Shown in pieces: positions 9,054 to 16,623 of a stretch of DNA of 64,000 nucleotides. Both the position numbers and the translations under genes were made by a program. The DNA comes from Paramagnetospirillum magneticum AMB-1 (GTDB lineage Bacteria > Pseudomonadota > Alphaproteobacteria > Rhodospirillales > Magnetospirillaceae). The stretch spans positions 1,512,745 through 1,576,744 of the forward strand of contig NC_007626.1 of NCBI RefSeq assembly GCF_000009985.1, given 5' to 3'. The notes beneath the pieces are model-generated. The model saw nothing but the letters and a program-made list of their open reading frames with translations. It had not been told where the DNA came from and did not search any database. Each line of letters begins with the position of its first letter. The first letter of the stretch is position 1.

Positions 9054-9896
9054 TTAGGCGCCACGGCCGTTGGCGGCCTCGAAACAGGCGCGGCGCAACA
9101 GATTTACGTCGTCGATGCGGATGGCATTGCCGGAAGTATGCACGCCCAGTACCCGCAGGCGGCCCAGCACGCGCGACAGGCTTTCGCGGCGGATTCCCAC
9201 CCGGCTGGCCAGCACTTCCTTGTTGAAGGGCAGCAGAACCTCGACCCGCCCCTCGGTGGCGGGGGTCTGGGCCAGCAGGAATTCGGCGACGCGCTGCCAG
9301 GGGGTCAGTTCCTTGAGGTCGGAGATCTCCCCCGCCAGGCGACGGTTCCACTTCACCAGGGCGGCCAGCATGCGATAGGCCAGGGCGTGGTCCGAATGCA
9401 GCGTGTAAAGAAAGGCGCGGCGTCCCACCCGGATCAGGGTGGCGTCCTCGATCACCTCGGCGTGCAGCGGGAACCGTCCGGTGGACAGCATGGCCGCTTC
9501 GGCGAACGAGGTTCCGGGGCCGAAGATCTCGACGATGCTTTCTCGCCCGTCCTGGGTCAGGGCGAACAGCTTCACCGCCCCGTCGAGCACGATATAGAAG
9601 CAGTCGGCCTCGTCCCCGGCGCCGAACAGCAAGGTGCTGCGCCGCCGCGAAATGGTGGCGGAATCGGCCAGCAGCCGGTTCAGGACCTCGGGCAGGATGC
9701 CGTCGAACAGCGGCAGGGCGGCCACCACCTCCTGGGCGTTGCCCTGGCCCTTGAAGACGCGCTGGGGCGTCGACAGGGTGCGGTCGCAATCGGCGGTTGG
9801 ACCCTCGCAGGAGGGGCGGCAGGGGCACGAGACCGGGCCGCCCGACGCCTTCATCTCCACGGGTCCGCTAGGCGGTGAACGCAGCGCAGTCGCCAT
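9054..9896 (-). CDS. Crp/Fnr-family transcription regulator with N-terminal cysteine cluster
   Basis: A 280-aa regulator. Residues ~55-175 form the cyclic-nucleotide-binding-type beta roll. The C-terminal winged helix has the recognition helix RRESLSRVLGRL, whose E--SR pattern fits FNR-type TTGAT half-sites. Residues 24-37 contain four cysteines spaced C-x-C-x3-C-x6-C, unlike the classical FNR arrangement; they might bind a metal or Fe-S cluster (inference). The start at 9896 has a GAGG site and overlaps the upstream regulator by 29 bases; an ATG at 9854 would keep the cysteines. Its position between nirS and the second regulator suggests control of denitrification genes in response to oxygen, NO or nitrite. 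Confidence 0.88.
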   Translation of the reverse strand: MATALRSPPSGPVEMKASGGPVSCPCRPSCEGPTADCDRTLSTPQRVFKGQGNAQEVVAALPLFDGILPEVLNRLLADSATISRRRSTLLFGAGDEADCFYIVLDGAVKLFALTQDGRESIVEIFGPGTSFAEAAMLSTGRFPLHAEVIEDATLIRVGRRAFLYTLHSDHALAYRMLAALVKWNRRLAGEISDLKELTPWQRVAEFLLAQTPATEGRVEVLLPFNKEVLASRVGIRRESLSRVLGRLRVLGVHTSGNAIRIDDVNLLRRACFEAANGRGA

Positions 9897-10548
9897 AGAT
9901 CCTCAACTCCGCCACGTCGGCGATTTCCACCTTGTCGGTGCGGCTGGCCACCACACCCTTGTCCCGCAGCTTGGCGAAGGCCCGCGACAGGGTCGCCGGG
10001 TCCATCCCCAAGTGATCGGCCAGATGCCGCTTTTCGAAGGGCAGCCGCACCACCGCCCGGCCGGTGGCCTCGCCCGCCAGGGCCAGCAGGTAGCTGGCCA
10101 GGCGTTCGGCAGTGGACTGCATCTTCAGTTCGGTGATCTCGCGCACCTGCTCGCGCAGATGTCCCGCCATGGCCGAGATCATGGCGATGGCCACTTCGAA
10201 ATGGGTCTCCAGGTAGGCCATCAGCGTGCCGGCCGGCAGGGCCAGCAGCGTCACCGGCCCACTGGCGCGGGCCGTCGCCCCGTGGGGCGTTCCGGTCAAC
10301 ACCGCCTCTTCCCCCGCCGTGTCGCCAGCGCACAGGCGAAGCTGGGGCGAGGTGGCGCAGGGATCGATCGCGATCTCGCCGTCCAGGACGAGAAACAGGA
10401 ATTCGGCGAGGGAGTCCTCGGCGAAGACCACGGCGCCATCGGCCAATTCGAGAATCCGGTGATCCTCCAGCAGGGCCGCCGCGTCCGCAGCGGAGACCGC
10501 CGAGAACAGCCGGCTTCGCCTCAGCACGCTAAGGGTATCGGATTGCAT
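9868..10548 (-). CDS. Crp/Fnr-family regulator, NNR/DNR-like
   Basis: A 226-aa regulator with an N-terminal sensory beta roll (to ~residue 120), a long dimerisation helix (LREQVREITELK), and a C-terminal winged helix-turn-helix (DHLGMDPATLSRAFAKLR). It has no FNR-type N-terminal cysteine cluster, which fits the DNR/NNR class of NO-responsive activators of nir and nor genes. It is the first gene of the leftward regulator pair, and the downstream regulator overlaps its end. A sequence reading TTAAC-CAAG-ATCAA lies ~87 bases upstream of the start, suggesting autoregulation or control by its partner. Assignment to NNR/DNR rests on context and domain layout. Confidence 0.88.
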   Translation of the reverse strand: MQSDTLSVLRRSRLFSAVSAADAAALLEDHRILELADGAVVFAEDSLAEFLFLVLDGEIAIDPCATSPQLRLCAGDTAGEEAVLTGTPHGATARASGPVTLLALPAGTLMAYLETHFEVAIAMISAMAGHLREQVREITELKMQSTAERLASYLLALAGEATGRAVVRLPFEKRHLADHLGMDPATLSRAFAKLRDKGVVASRTDKVEIADVAELRIYGDCAAFTA

Positions 10549-10628
10549 CTTCCCTCCCGCTGCCCGGGGTCTTCAGCGATCCCGTCCCCAGGCACCGATT
10601 ATCATCTCTCTAGATTGCATGCGGCGAC

Positions 10629-10642
10629 TTGATCTTGGTTAA
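10629..10642 (-). promoter_or_regulatory. NNR/DNR-type operator upstream of the regulator genes
   Basis: On the minus strand the sequence is TTAAC-CAAG-ATCAA, nearly identical to the NNR boxes known from Paracoccus nir/nor promoters. Its centre is ~87 bases from the start codon at 10548. Confidence 0.65.
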
Positions 10643-10732
10643 GGGTGCCGTCCCAATGGTCTGAGGCGGGGCTGATGATAATAGACTAAAGTCTAGGTTG
10701 ATGCCGGCCAGTCCCTGCAAAGCCAAGGTAAA

Positions 10733-10746
10733 TTGATCAAAATCAC
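10733..10746. promoter_or_regulatory. FNR-type box in the divergent nir intergenic region
   Basis: TTGAT-CAAA-ATCAC matches the TTGAT-N4-ATCAA FNR consensus at 9 of 10 fixed positions. It sits mid-way in the 448-base region between the leftward regulators and rightward nirT, so it could serve either side. Confidence 0.65.
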
Positions 10747-10911
10747 GTCGGCCCCCGTGGCCAGTGATTACAGTCCGTCACATTCCGGGGCTCGCGCAGG
10801 CCATCCGGAGGGCACCCGCTCCGGCGGGAAGGAGCATAGCGCGGGCCAGACCGGAAGTGTGTCCGGGACGCTGGCATACGCGAAAATACTGCCCTGCGCC
10901 CCGATCAATCA

Positions 10912-10925
10912 TTGCCCAAGGTCAA
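10912..10925 (+). promoter_or_regulatory. NNR/DNR-type box upstream of the nirT operon
   Basis: TTGCC-CAAG-GTCAA has one mismatch between its two arms. Its centre lies about 78 bases before the nirT ATG, a placement compatible with activation at -41.5. The rest of 10549-10996 shows no gene. Confidence 0.55.
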
Positions 10926-10996
10926 GTCGGGCGCCGATGCCCCATGGTATTCGGTGAGGCTTGGAGGCGGGCAACTCGGGTACGCTGGGGAGCGCA

Positions 10997-12655
10997 ATGG
11001 CTACTGAATCCTTGCTCGGAAAACTGCTGAGGATGAAAATCCTGGGTGCGTCTTTATTTGGCGCCGCCGTGATTTTCGTCGGCGGCATCATGTTCTGGGG
11101 CGCCTTCAACACGGCGATGGAAGCCACCAACACGCTTGGCTTCTGTATCAACTGCCATGAGATGAAGGACAACGTCTATCAGGAATACGTAAAGACCGTC
11201 CACTACACCAACCGATCTGGTGTGCGGGCGGCGTGTTCCGATTGCCACGTGCCCAAGGATTGGGTCCACAAGTTCGTTCGCAAGATCCAGGCCAGCGGCG
11301 AGGTTTTCCACTGGCTGATGGGCTCGGTCAACACTCCCGAGAAATTCGACGCCAAGCGCTTCCAGCTGGCCAAGCGCGTCTGGGCGACCATGAAGAGCAC
11401 GGATTCGCGGGAATGCCGCAACTGCCATGCCTTCGACCAGATGAATCCGGCGGTGCAGAAGCAGCGCGCCAAGAAGCAGCACGAAAACGCCCAGGCCGAG
11501 GGCGGCACCTGCATCGACTGCCACAAGGGCATCGCCCACAAGCCGGTCCACCACCTGCTGGAGCAGGAGGAGGAGCAGAAGGCTGCCGAGGCCGCCAAGC
11601 AGAAGGCCGAAGCCGACGCCAAGAAGCCCGCCGCCACCGCCGCCGCTCCGGCGTCGGCTCCCGCCGCCGCTCCGGCTCCGGCCGCCGCGCCGGTCGCCGG
11701 CGGTGCCCAGTTGCCCCCCGTTACCGGCAAGGCCGTGGACTGGAGCAAGGTGGCCGAGACCAAGACCGTGCTGTTCTACCCCGGCCAGACCGCCATGGAG
11801 TGGATCCTGACCGGTACCGACCACGGCGGCACCCGCGCCTTCAAGAAGGGGGACCGCTGCTTCGAGTGCCACAGCAACGAGACCGCCGACATGGGCGCCA
11901 AGATGGTGTCCGGCGCCAAGGCGGAAAAGACTCCGATCCCCGGCAAGCGCGCCGCCATCCCGCTGTCCGTCAAGGCGGCTTATGACGCCGACAACCTGTA
12001 CATGCGCTTCGAGTTCCCGGCCGGCCCCCATAACGAGGTTCCCTTCGCCAAGGGCGGCAAGATGGACCCCGAGAACGAGGTCAAGGTCGCCATGATGATC
12101 GACAATGGCAAGGTGGACATGGCCGCCCGCTCGGGTTGCTGGACCTCCTGCCATTCCGACGCCCGCGACATGCCGACCGCGCCGGCCGCCGGCTCCCTCG
12201 GCACCGCCAAGGGCATCGACACCTCGCACGGCTATGTCACCAAATACGTGCCCGAAAGCCGCACCCAGTTCGACACCACCAAGCGCGACAACTGGGACAA
12301 GGTGAAGCCCCAGGCCGAGCTGGATGCCCTGCTGGCCGGCGGCACCTTCCTCGACCTGACCCGCTGGAAGTCCTCGGGCGTGTCCGAGCAGGGCTATGTC
12401 CTGGCCGAGCGCGTGCTCAAGCCCGGCAACGACGTGGCCTATAGCGGCAAGAAGGAGGGGGACAAGTGGGTGGTGACCATGGTCCGCCGCCTCAAGGCCA
12501 CCCAGCCCGGCGAGGCCAATCTGGTTGCCGGACAGTCCTACAGCGTCGGCTTCGCCGTGCATGACGACTTCACCAGCGGCCGCTTCCACCACGTGTCCAT
12601 CGACCTGAAGCTGGGCCTGGATGCCGAGGGCGAGATCAAGGCGGTCAAGATGTAA
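10997..12655 (+). CDS. nirT: NapC/NirT tetrahaem cytochrome fused to a haem-binding EB_dh-like domain
   Basis: A 552-aa membrane-anchored multihaem cytochrome expected to pass electrons from quinol to periplasmic reductases such as NirS. One transmembrane anchor spans residues ~15-36. Four CXXCH sites at 50-54, 80-84, 140-144 and 172-176 are typical of NapC/NirT. An Ala/Pro/Lys-rich linker follows (~190-238), then a C-terminal domain resembling the ethylbenzene-dehydrogenase/cytochrome c-552-type haem domain. That domain carries C288-F-E-C291-H292 and an unusual C381-W-T-S-C385-H386 (CX3CH). Ordinary NirT is about 200 aa, so this is a fusion. The ATG at 10997 has a GGGGAG site. It heads the rightward nir genes but is followed by its own terminator. 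NNR/FNR boxes lie upstream. Confidence 0.9.
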   Translation: MATESLLGKLLRMKILGASLFGAAVIFVGGIMFWGAFNTAMEATNTLGFCINCHEMKDNVYQEYVKTVHYTNRSGVRAACSDCHVPKDWVHKFVRKIQASGEVFHWLMGSVNTPEKFDAKRFQLAKRVWATMKSTDSRECRNCHAFDQMNPAVQKQRAKKQHENAQAEGGTCIDCHKGIAHKPVHHLLEQEEEQKAAEAAKQKAEADAKKPAATAAAPASAPAAAPAPAAAPVAGGAQLPPVTGKAVDWSKVAETKTVLFYPGQTAMEWILTGTDHGGTRAFKKGDRCFECHSNETADMGAKMVSGAKAEKTPIPGKRAAIPLSVKAAYDADNLYMRFEFPAGPHNEVPFAKGGKMDPENEVKVAMMIDNGKVDMAARSGCWTSCHSDARDMPTAPAAGSLGTAKGIDTSHGYVTKYVPESRTQFDTTKRDNWDKVKPQAELDALLAGGTFLDLTRWKSSGVSEQGYVLAERVLKPGNDVAYSGKKEGDKWVVTMVRRLKATQPGEANLVAGQSYSVGFAVHDDFTSGRFHHVSIDLKLGLDAEGEIKAVKM

Positions 12656-12666
12656 GCTTGGGCAAC

Positions 12667-12709
12667 GGGCCGGATGCGGTATGGGGATATCCGCATCCGG
12701 CCCTTTTTT
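12667..12709 (+). terminator. Rho-independent terminator after nirT
   Basis: A 13-base perfect GC-rich stem (12667-12679 with 12691-12703) is followed by six Ts. It may act as a partial terminator that sets the nirT to downstream ratio. Confidence 0.9.
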
Positions 12710-12727
12710 CCTGGGAGGGAACGGCCG

Positions 12728-13069
12728 ATGGCTAGAGTTACGCGTCGTGCCTCAATGGCCGCCATGTGCGGCGTTCTCGCCATGCTGTGCGCCGCGCCCG
12801 TCCGGGCGGACGACCCGGTTCGGGTCAGCATGGACAAGAATCTGTTCACTCCCCAGACATTGAAGGTTCGGCCCGGCACCACGGTCGAATGGGTCAACGA
12901 CGAAAAGCGCACCAGCCACAGCGTGTTTTTCGAGCAGGAAGGCCGTCCGGAATCCGAACGCCTGTTTCCCGGCGAAAGCTGGAAGCGGACCTTCGATACG
13001 CCGGGCCGCTATCCCTATCGCTGCGGTCCCCATCCCGAGATGGTGGGAGTTGTCGAGGTGGCGCCGTGA
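12728..13069 (+). CDS. Small periplasmic cupredoxin (type I copper protein)
   Basis: A 113-aa protein with a signal peptide (MARVTRRAS start, hydrophobic core, VRADDP near the cleavage site) and a plastocyanin/pseudoazurin-type fold. The copper ligands are visible: the His in RTSHSVFF, then Cys, His and Met in CGPHPEM near the C terminus. Such blue copper proteins donate electrons to cd1 nitrite reductase, and the position between nirT and nirE supports that role here. The chosen ATG has a GGGAGG site; an upstream start at 12674 would fall inside the terminator. A GTG of the next frame overlaps its stop codon. Confidence 0.92.
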   Translation: MARVTRRASMAAMCGVLAMLCAAPVRADDPVRVSMDKNLFTPQTLKVRPGTTVEWVNDEKRTSHSVFFEQEGRPESERLFPGESWKRTFDTPGRYPYRCGPHPEMVGVVEVAP

Positions 13070-13092
13070 GCAACGGGGGATTGGGGGGAAGC

Positions 13093-13866
13093 ATGACCAA
13101 TGACATGAGGCCGCTGGTCCACCTGGTGGGGGCGGGGCCGGGCGATCCCGACCTGCTGACGGTCAAGGCGCTGCGCCTGATCCAATCGGCGGACGTGGTG
13201 GTCTACGACCGTCTGGTGGGCGAGGGCATTCTCGACCTCATTCCGGCGGGGACCGCCCGGATCTCGGTGGGCAAGGAGAAGGGCCGCCACCTGCTGCCCC
13301 AGGACCAGATCAACGACCTGCTGGTCAGCCTGGCCCGTCCGGGGCGCCGGGTGGTGCGGCTCAAGGGCGGCGATCCGTATATTTTCGGGCGCGGCGGCGA
13401 GGAGGCCATGTATCTGGCCGCCTATGGCATCGCCACCGAGGTGGTGCCGGGCATCACCGCCGCCGCCGGCTGTGCCGCCGCCTCGGGCATTCCGCTGACC
13501 CACCGCGAGGTGGCGCGCAGCGTTCGGCTGGTTACCGGCCATCTGAGGGACGACCAAAGTCTCGATCTCGACTGGCAGAGTCTGGCCGACCCCGCCTGCA
13601 CCCTGGTGGTCTATATGGGGGTCGGCACCGCCGGTCCCCTGGCCGAAGGGCTGATCGCCGCCGGCCTGGACCCCGCGACGCCGGTGGCGGTGGTGGAAAA
13701 AGGCACCACGGCGTCCCAGCGCGTCTTGCGCGGCGTCCTGGCCGAACTGGAAGCCGACGTGGCCCGCTGGCGGGTGGAACCGCCCGCCCTGTTGATCATC
13801 GGCAAGGTGGTGGCCCTGGCCGCCGAGCAGGAGGTGGCCGAATGGGTGGGGGCGGCCGAGGCCTGA
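13093..13866 (+). CDS. nirE: Uroporphyrinogen-III C-methyltransferase NirE
   Basis: A 257-aa SAM-dependent methyltransferase that converts uroporphyrinogen III to precorrin-2, the first committed step toward haem d1 and siroheme. It shows the family blocks VGAGPGDPDLLTVKAL (residues ~12-27), RLKGGDPYIFGRGGEE and PGITAAAGCAAASGIPLTHR. It lacks the CysG dehydrogenase/chelatase half, as expected for a pathway-dedicated NirE/CobA. The ATG at 13093 has a GGGGGGAA site; a GTG at 13066 overlapping the cupredoxin stop is an in-frame alternative. It begins the d1 biosynthesis series nirE-C-F-D-L-G-H-J-N. CobA for another pathway is the alternative, but context argues for nirE. Confidence 0.95.
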   Translation: MTNDMRPLVHLVGAGPGDPDLLTVKALRLIQSADVVVYDRLVGEGILDLIPAGTARISVGKEKGRHLLPQDQINDLLVSLARPGRRVVRLKGGDPYIFGRGGEEAMYLAAYGIATEVVPGITAAAGCAAASGIPLTHREVARSVRLVTGHLRDDQSLDLDWQSLADPACTLVVYMGVGTAGPLAEGLIAAGLDPATPVAVVEKGTTASQRVLRGVLAELEADVARWRVEPPALLIIGKVVALAAEQEVAEWVGAAEA

Positions 13867-13946
13867 GGTCTCCGTCTCTTGCTCAACGTCAAGCCCTTGG
13901 AGCGTGGGGAGTGCTATTCCTCGATCAGCCTGTGGGAGGGCCGAGG

Positions 13947-14273
13947 ATGCATTTGCTTGGGGCAGTGACGGGAGCGGTGGTGTCGGTGCTGGTGGCTTGG
14001 CCCCTGGCGGCCGCGGCCGAAATTTCCCCCGGGCGTCAGGCCAAGCTGCGGGACATGGTGGATCAGGATTGCGGCTCGTGCCACGGCATGACCCGCCAGG
14101 GCGGGCTGGGCTCGCCTTTGCTGCAGGAAGACTTGGTCAAGCTGTCGGCCGAAGCGGTGGTCGAGACCATCCTGGAAGGCCGCCCCGGCACCCCCATGCC
14201 GCCCTGGAAGTTCATGCTGAGCCGCGAAGAGGCCGCCTGGATCGCCGCCTATTTGATGGGAGAGCTGAAATGA
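13947..14273 (+). CDS. nirC: Cytochrome c NirC
   Basis: A 108-aa periplasmic monohaem cytochrome c. A signal peptide occupies residues 1-24 (LAAAAE cleavage region). The haem motif is C42-G-S-C45-H46, and the distal Met is probably in TPMPPWKFM. NirC proteins donate electrons to NirS or take part in late haem d1 steps. The ATG at 13947 follows GGGAGGGCCGAGG; a longer in-frame reading from 13842 would overlap nirE and is rejected because the signal peptide begins here. The stop overlaps the nirF start (ATGA), indicating translational coupling. Confidence 0.93.
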   Translation: MHLLGAVTGAVVSVLVAWPLAAAAEISPGRQAKLRDMVDQDCGSCHGMTRQGGLGSPLLQEDLVKLSAEAVVETILEGRPGTPMPPWKFMLSREEAAWIAAYLMGELK

Positions 14274-15544
14274 AGCGTCTTGCCTGTCATCCCGAGCGCA
14301 AGCGAGGGATCTCGTCCTGGCGCACCTTTTCCGGATTGGCATCCATGGCCCAGGCGGAGATTCCTCGCCTGCGGCTCGGAATGACACGGATGGCCGCTCT
14401 GCTGGGTCTCGGCCTGCTCTCGGCCTGCTCGCCCGCCTTGCGCGGCACCGGCGACCTGGGGCTGGTGGTCGAGCGCGCCGACGGCCGTCTGATGGTGGTC
14501 GAGAACAGCGGCAATACCAAGCTGGCCAGTGTGGCCGGGCTGGGCGATCTGTCCCATGCCGCTTTGGTCTATTCCCGCGACCAGCGCTTCGCCTTCGTGT
14601 TCGGGCGCGACGGCGGACTCAGCAAGGTCGACATCCTGACCGGCGCCATCGTCGGCCGGGTGATGCAATCGGGCAATTCCATCGGCGGCGCCATCTCCCA
14701 GGACGGAACGCTGGTGGCGGTGGCCAATTACACGCCGGGCGGCATCAAGGTGTTTGACGCCGCCACCCTGGAGCCGGTGGCCGACATTCCCGCCATCGGC
14801 GGCGACGGCAAGCCCAGCAAGGTGATCGGCATCGCCGATCTGACCGGCAAGCGCTTCATCTATACCCTTTATGACGCGGGCGAGATCTGGATCGCCGATC
14901 TGGCCGATCCCAAGGCGCCGAAACTCACCAAGTACACCAATATCGGCAAGCTGCCCTATGACGCCCTGATCACCGGCGACGGGCGCTGGTATCTGGCCGG
15001 GCTGTTCGGCGAGGACGGCATCGCGCTGCTGGATCTGTGGAACCCCGACAAGGGGGTACGCCGCATCCTCGACCATTACGGCAAGGGCAAGGAGGCCCTG
15101 CCGGTCTACAAGATGCCCCATCTGCGCGGCTGGGCGGCGGCGGGGGATGAAATCTGGCTGCCGGCCATCGGCCATCACCAGGTGCTGGTGGTCGACAAGG
15201 GACGCTGGACGGAAAAAGCTCGCATCGACGTGGCGGGCCAGCCGGTCTTCGCCATGGCCCGGCCCGACGGGCGGCAGGTCTGGGTCAACTTCGCCGTTCC
15301 CGATTATTCCAAGGTTCAGGTGATCGACACCCAGACCAAGAAAGTGATCAAGACCCTGGAGCCGGGGCTGGCCATCCTGCACATGGAGTTCACCCCCAAG
15401 GGCGAGCGGGTGTGGCTGTCGGTCCGTGACTCCGACAAGGTGGTGGTCTACGACACCGAGACCCTGGAGCCGGTGGCGGAACTGCCGGCCGCCCGGCCCA
15501 GCGGCATCTTCTTCACCAACCGTGCGCATAAGACGGGGTTGTGA
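14270..15544 (+). CDS. nirF: Haem d1 biosynthesis protein NirF
   Basis: A 424-aa predicted lipoprotein with the eight-bladed d1-type propeller of NirF, which acts in the periplasm on a late haem d1 precursor. The family-typical body starts at GTGDLGLVVERADGR, with phrases such as YSRDQRFAFVFGRDGG, and ends ARPSGIFFTN. The N terminus is odd. The ATG at 14270, coupled to nirC, is followed by 37 residues encoded by an inserted palindromic repeat (14285-14386). Only then comes the lipoprotein signal MAALLGLGLLSAC. Internal ATGs at 14381 and 14390 could give a normal 13-16 residue signal, but the ribosome site (GGGAG) is at 14270. The insertion has kept the frame open. The next gene starts inside its stop codon (TGATG). 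Confidence 0.94.
   Translation: MKRLACHPERKRGISSWRTFSGLASMAQAEIPRLRLGMTRMAALLGLGLLSACSPALRGTGDLGLVVERADGRLMVVENSGNTKLASVAGLGDLSHAALVYSRDQRFAFVFGRDGGLSKVDILTGAIVGRVMQSGNSIGGAISQDGTLVAVANYTPGGIKVFDAATLEPVADIPAIGGDGKPSKVIGIADLTGKRFIYTLYDAGEIWIADLADPKAPKLTKYTNIGKLPYDALITGDGRWYLAGLFGEDGIALLDLWNPDKGVRRILDHYGKGKEALPVYKMPHLRGWAAAGDEIWLPAIGHHQVLVVDKGRWTEKARIDVAGQPVFAMARPDGRQVWVNFAVPDYSKVQVIDTQTKKVIKTLEPGLAILHMEFTPKGERVWLSVRDSDKVVVYDTETLEPVAELPAARPSGIFFTNRAHKTGL
14285..14386. repeat. Short palindromic repeat, family A, copy 1 (inside nirF 5' end)
   Basis: A 102-base element with inverted ends TGTCATCCCGAGCG and CGGCTCGGAATGACA, plus internal GAGGGATCTC / GAGATTCCTC. It is related to the copy in nirN (18821-18924) and interrupts the signal-sequence region of nirF while keeping the reading frame open. 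Confidence 0.85.
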
Positions 15545-16122
15545 TGATCGAGCGAGCGCAAGCGAGCGCGGGAGCGTTGAGCGACCCGCAGCGGCACCGG
15601 AGCGAAGCGCAGGTGGAAAGCGGAGGAGCCAAGGGCGCGGAGGCGCCCGCCCGGCGTCTGAGGGGCTATGAAATAGACGCCCTGGACCGGCGCCTTCTCA
15701 ACGAGTTCCAGCAGGACTTTCCCCTGGCGGACCGGCCCTATGCGGTGCTGGGCGAGCGTCTGGGGCTGGACGAGGACGCGGTCATGGACCGCCTCGCCCG
15801 CCTCAGCCGTGGCGGCACCATCAGCCGGGTCGGCGCGGTGTTCCGGCCCCACGCGGTGGGCGGCTCGACCCTGGCGGCCATGGCGGTGCCCGAGCATCGC
15901 CTGGACGAGGTGGCCGATCTGGTCAATGCCTTCCCCGAGGTCAACCACAATTACCAGCGCGAGCACCGGCTGAACCTGTGGTTCGTGGTGACCGCACCCT
16001 CCCAGGCACGGGTGGCCGAGGTGCTGGCCGAGATCTCCCGGCGCGCCGGGCTGCGCGTCCTCGACCTGCCGCTGCTGGAACATTTTCACATCGACCTGGG
16101 ATTCGACCTCAAATGGACTTAA
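15544..16122 (+). CDS. nirD: Siroheme decarboxylase subunit NirD (AsnC-like)
   Basis: A 192-aa protein of the AsnC/Lrp-like NirDLGH/AhbAB family, which decarboxylates siroheme to 12,18-didecarboxysiroheme. The real family region starts near residue 42 (YEIDALDRRLLNEFQ), with the PLADRPYAVLGERLGL helix-turn-helix-like block and a C-terminal ferredoxin-fold half (RLNLWFVVTAP). The first ~40 residues (from MIERAQASAG) are low-complexity and encoded by a repeat insertion (15550-15674), so the protein is longer than the ~150 aa usual for NirD. The ATG overlaps the nirF stop. The D/L/G/H order is assigned by pairwise resemblance (D with G, L with H) and by the usual gene order. It overlaps nirL by 10 bases. 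Confidence 0.9.
   Translation: MIERAQASAGALSDPQRHRSEAQVESGGAKGAEAPARRLRGYEIDALDRRLLNEFQQDFPLADRPYAVLGERLGLDEDAVMDRLARLSRGGTISRVGAVFRPHAVGGSTLAAMAVPEHRLDEVADLVNAFPEVNHNYQREHRLNLWFVVTAPSQARVAEVLAEISRRAGLRVLDLPLLEHFHIDLGFDLKWT
15550..15674. repeat. Short repeat, family B, copy 1 (5' end of nirD)
   Basis: About 125 bases rich in GAGCG/GGAGC units that end GAGGGGCTATGAAAT. A related element with the same right end lies between nirG and nirH. Here the element is translated as the N-terminal extension of NirD; the ATG inside its right end (15668) is out of frame and stops after two codons. Confidence 0.75.
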
Positions 16123-16619
16123 GCGACAGCGATCTCGCCCTGGTCGCGGCCCTGGCCGAGGGTCTGCCCCTGGTCTCCCATCCCTACCGGGCAGTGGGGG
16201 CGCAACTGGGCCTGGACGAGGCCGAGGTCATCGCCCGCATCCAGGCCATGCGCGATGGCGGCATCATTCGCCGCTTCGGCATCATCGTCCGCCACCACGA
16301 ATTGGGCTTTAAGGCCAATGCCATGGCGGTGTGGGCCATTCCCGACGGGGTGGTGAGCGAGGTCGGGCGCGTTCTTGGCGACGCCCCCGAGGTGACGTTG
16401 TGCTATCGCCGGCCGCCCCGCCTGCCCGACTGGCCCTATAACCTGTTCTGCATGGTCCACGGCCGTGACCGCGGCGCGGTGGAGGAGTCCATCCAGGCGC
16501 TGGTGCGGCGCTTCGACCTGGGGGCCTATCCCCATGCGGTGCTGTTTTCCACCCGGCGGTTCAAGCAGACCGGGGCGCGCTATGGACGGCCCATCCCGCG
16601 CGCGGCGGCGGCGGAGTAG
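16113..16619 (+). CDS. nirL: Siroheme decarboxylase subunit NirL
   Basis: A 168-aa AsnC-like partner of NirD in siroheme decarboxylation. The DNA-binding-like N half contains PLVSHPYRAVGAQLGLDEAE, followed by GGIIRRFGIIVRHHELGF, and the ferredoxin-fold half contains RPPRLPDWPYNLFCMVHG. The phrase LPDWPYNLFCMVH recurs as LPDWPYSLFAMIH in NirH, supporting the L/H pairing. The ATG at 16113 overlaps the nirD end, and nirG starts five bases after its stop. The C terminus is a short Arg/Ala-rich tail. Confidence 0.92.
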   Translation: MDLSDSDLALVAALAEGLPLVSHPYRAVGAQLGLDEAEVIARIQAMRDGGIIRRFGIIVRHHELGFKANAMAVWAIPDGVVSEVGRVLGDAPEVTLCYRRPPRLPDWPYNLFCMVHGRDRGAVEESIQALVRRFDLGAYPHAVLFSTRRFKQTGARYGRPIPRAAAAE

Positions 16620-16623
16620 GGCC

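Noticed and set aside
11054..12592. A 512-codon minus-strand frame across the nirT fusion gene
   Set aside because: Repetitive Gly/Leu/His composition typical of an antisense frame; the plus-strand haem motifs prove the coding strand.
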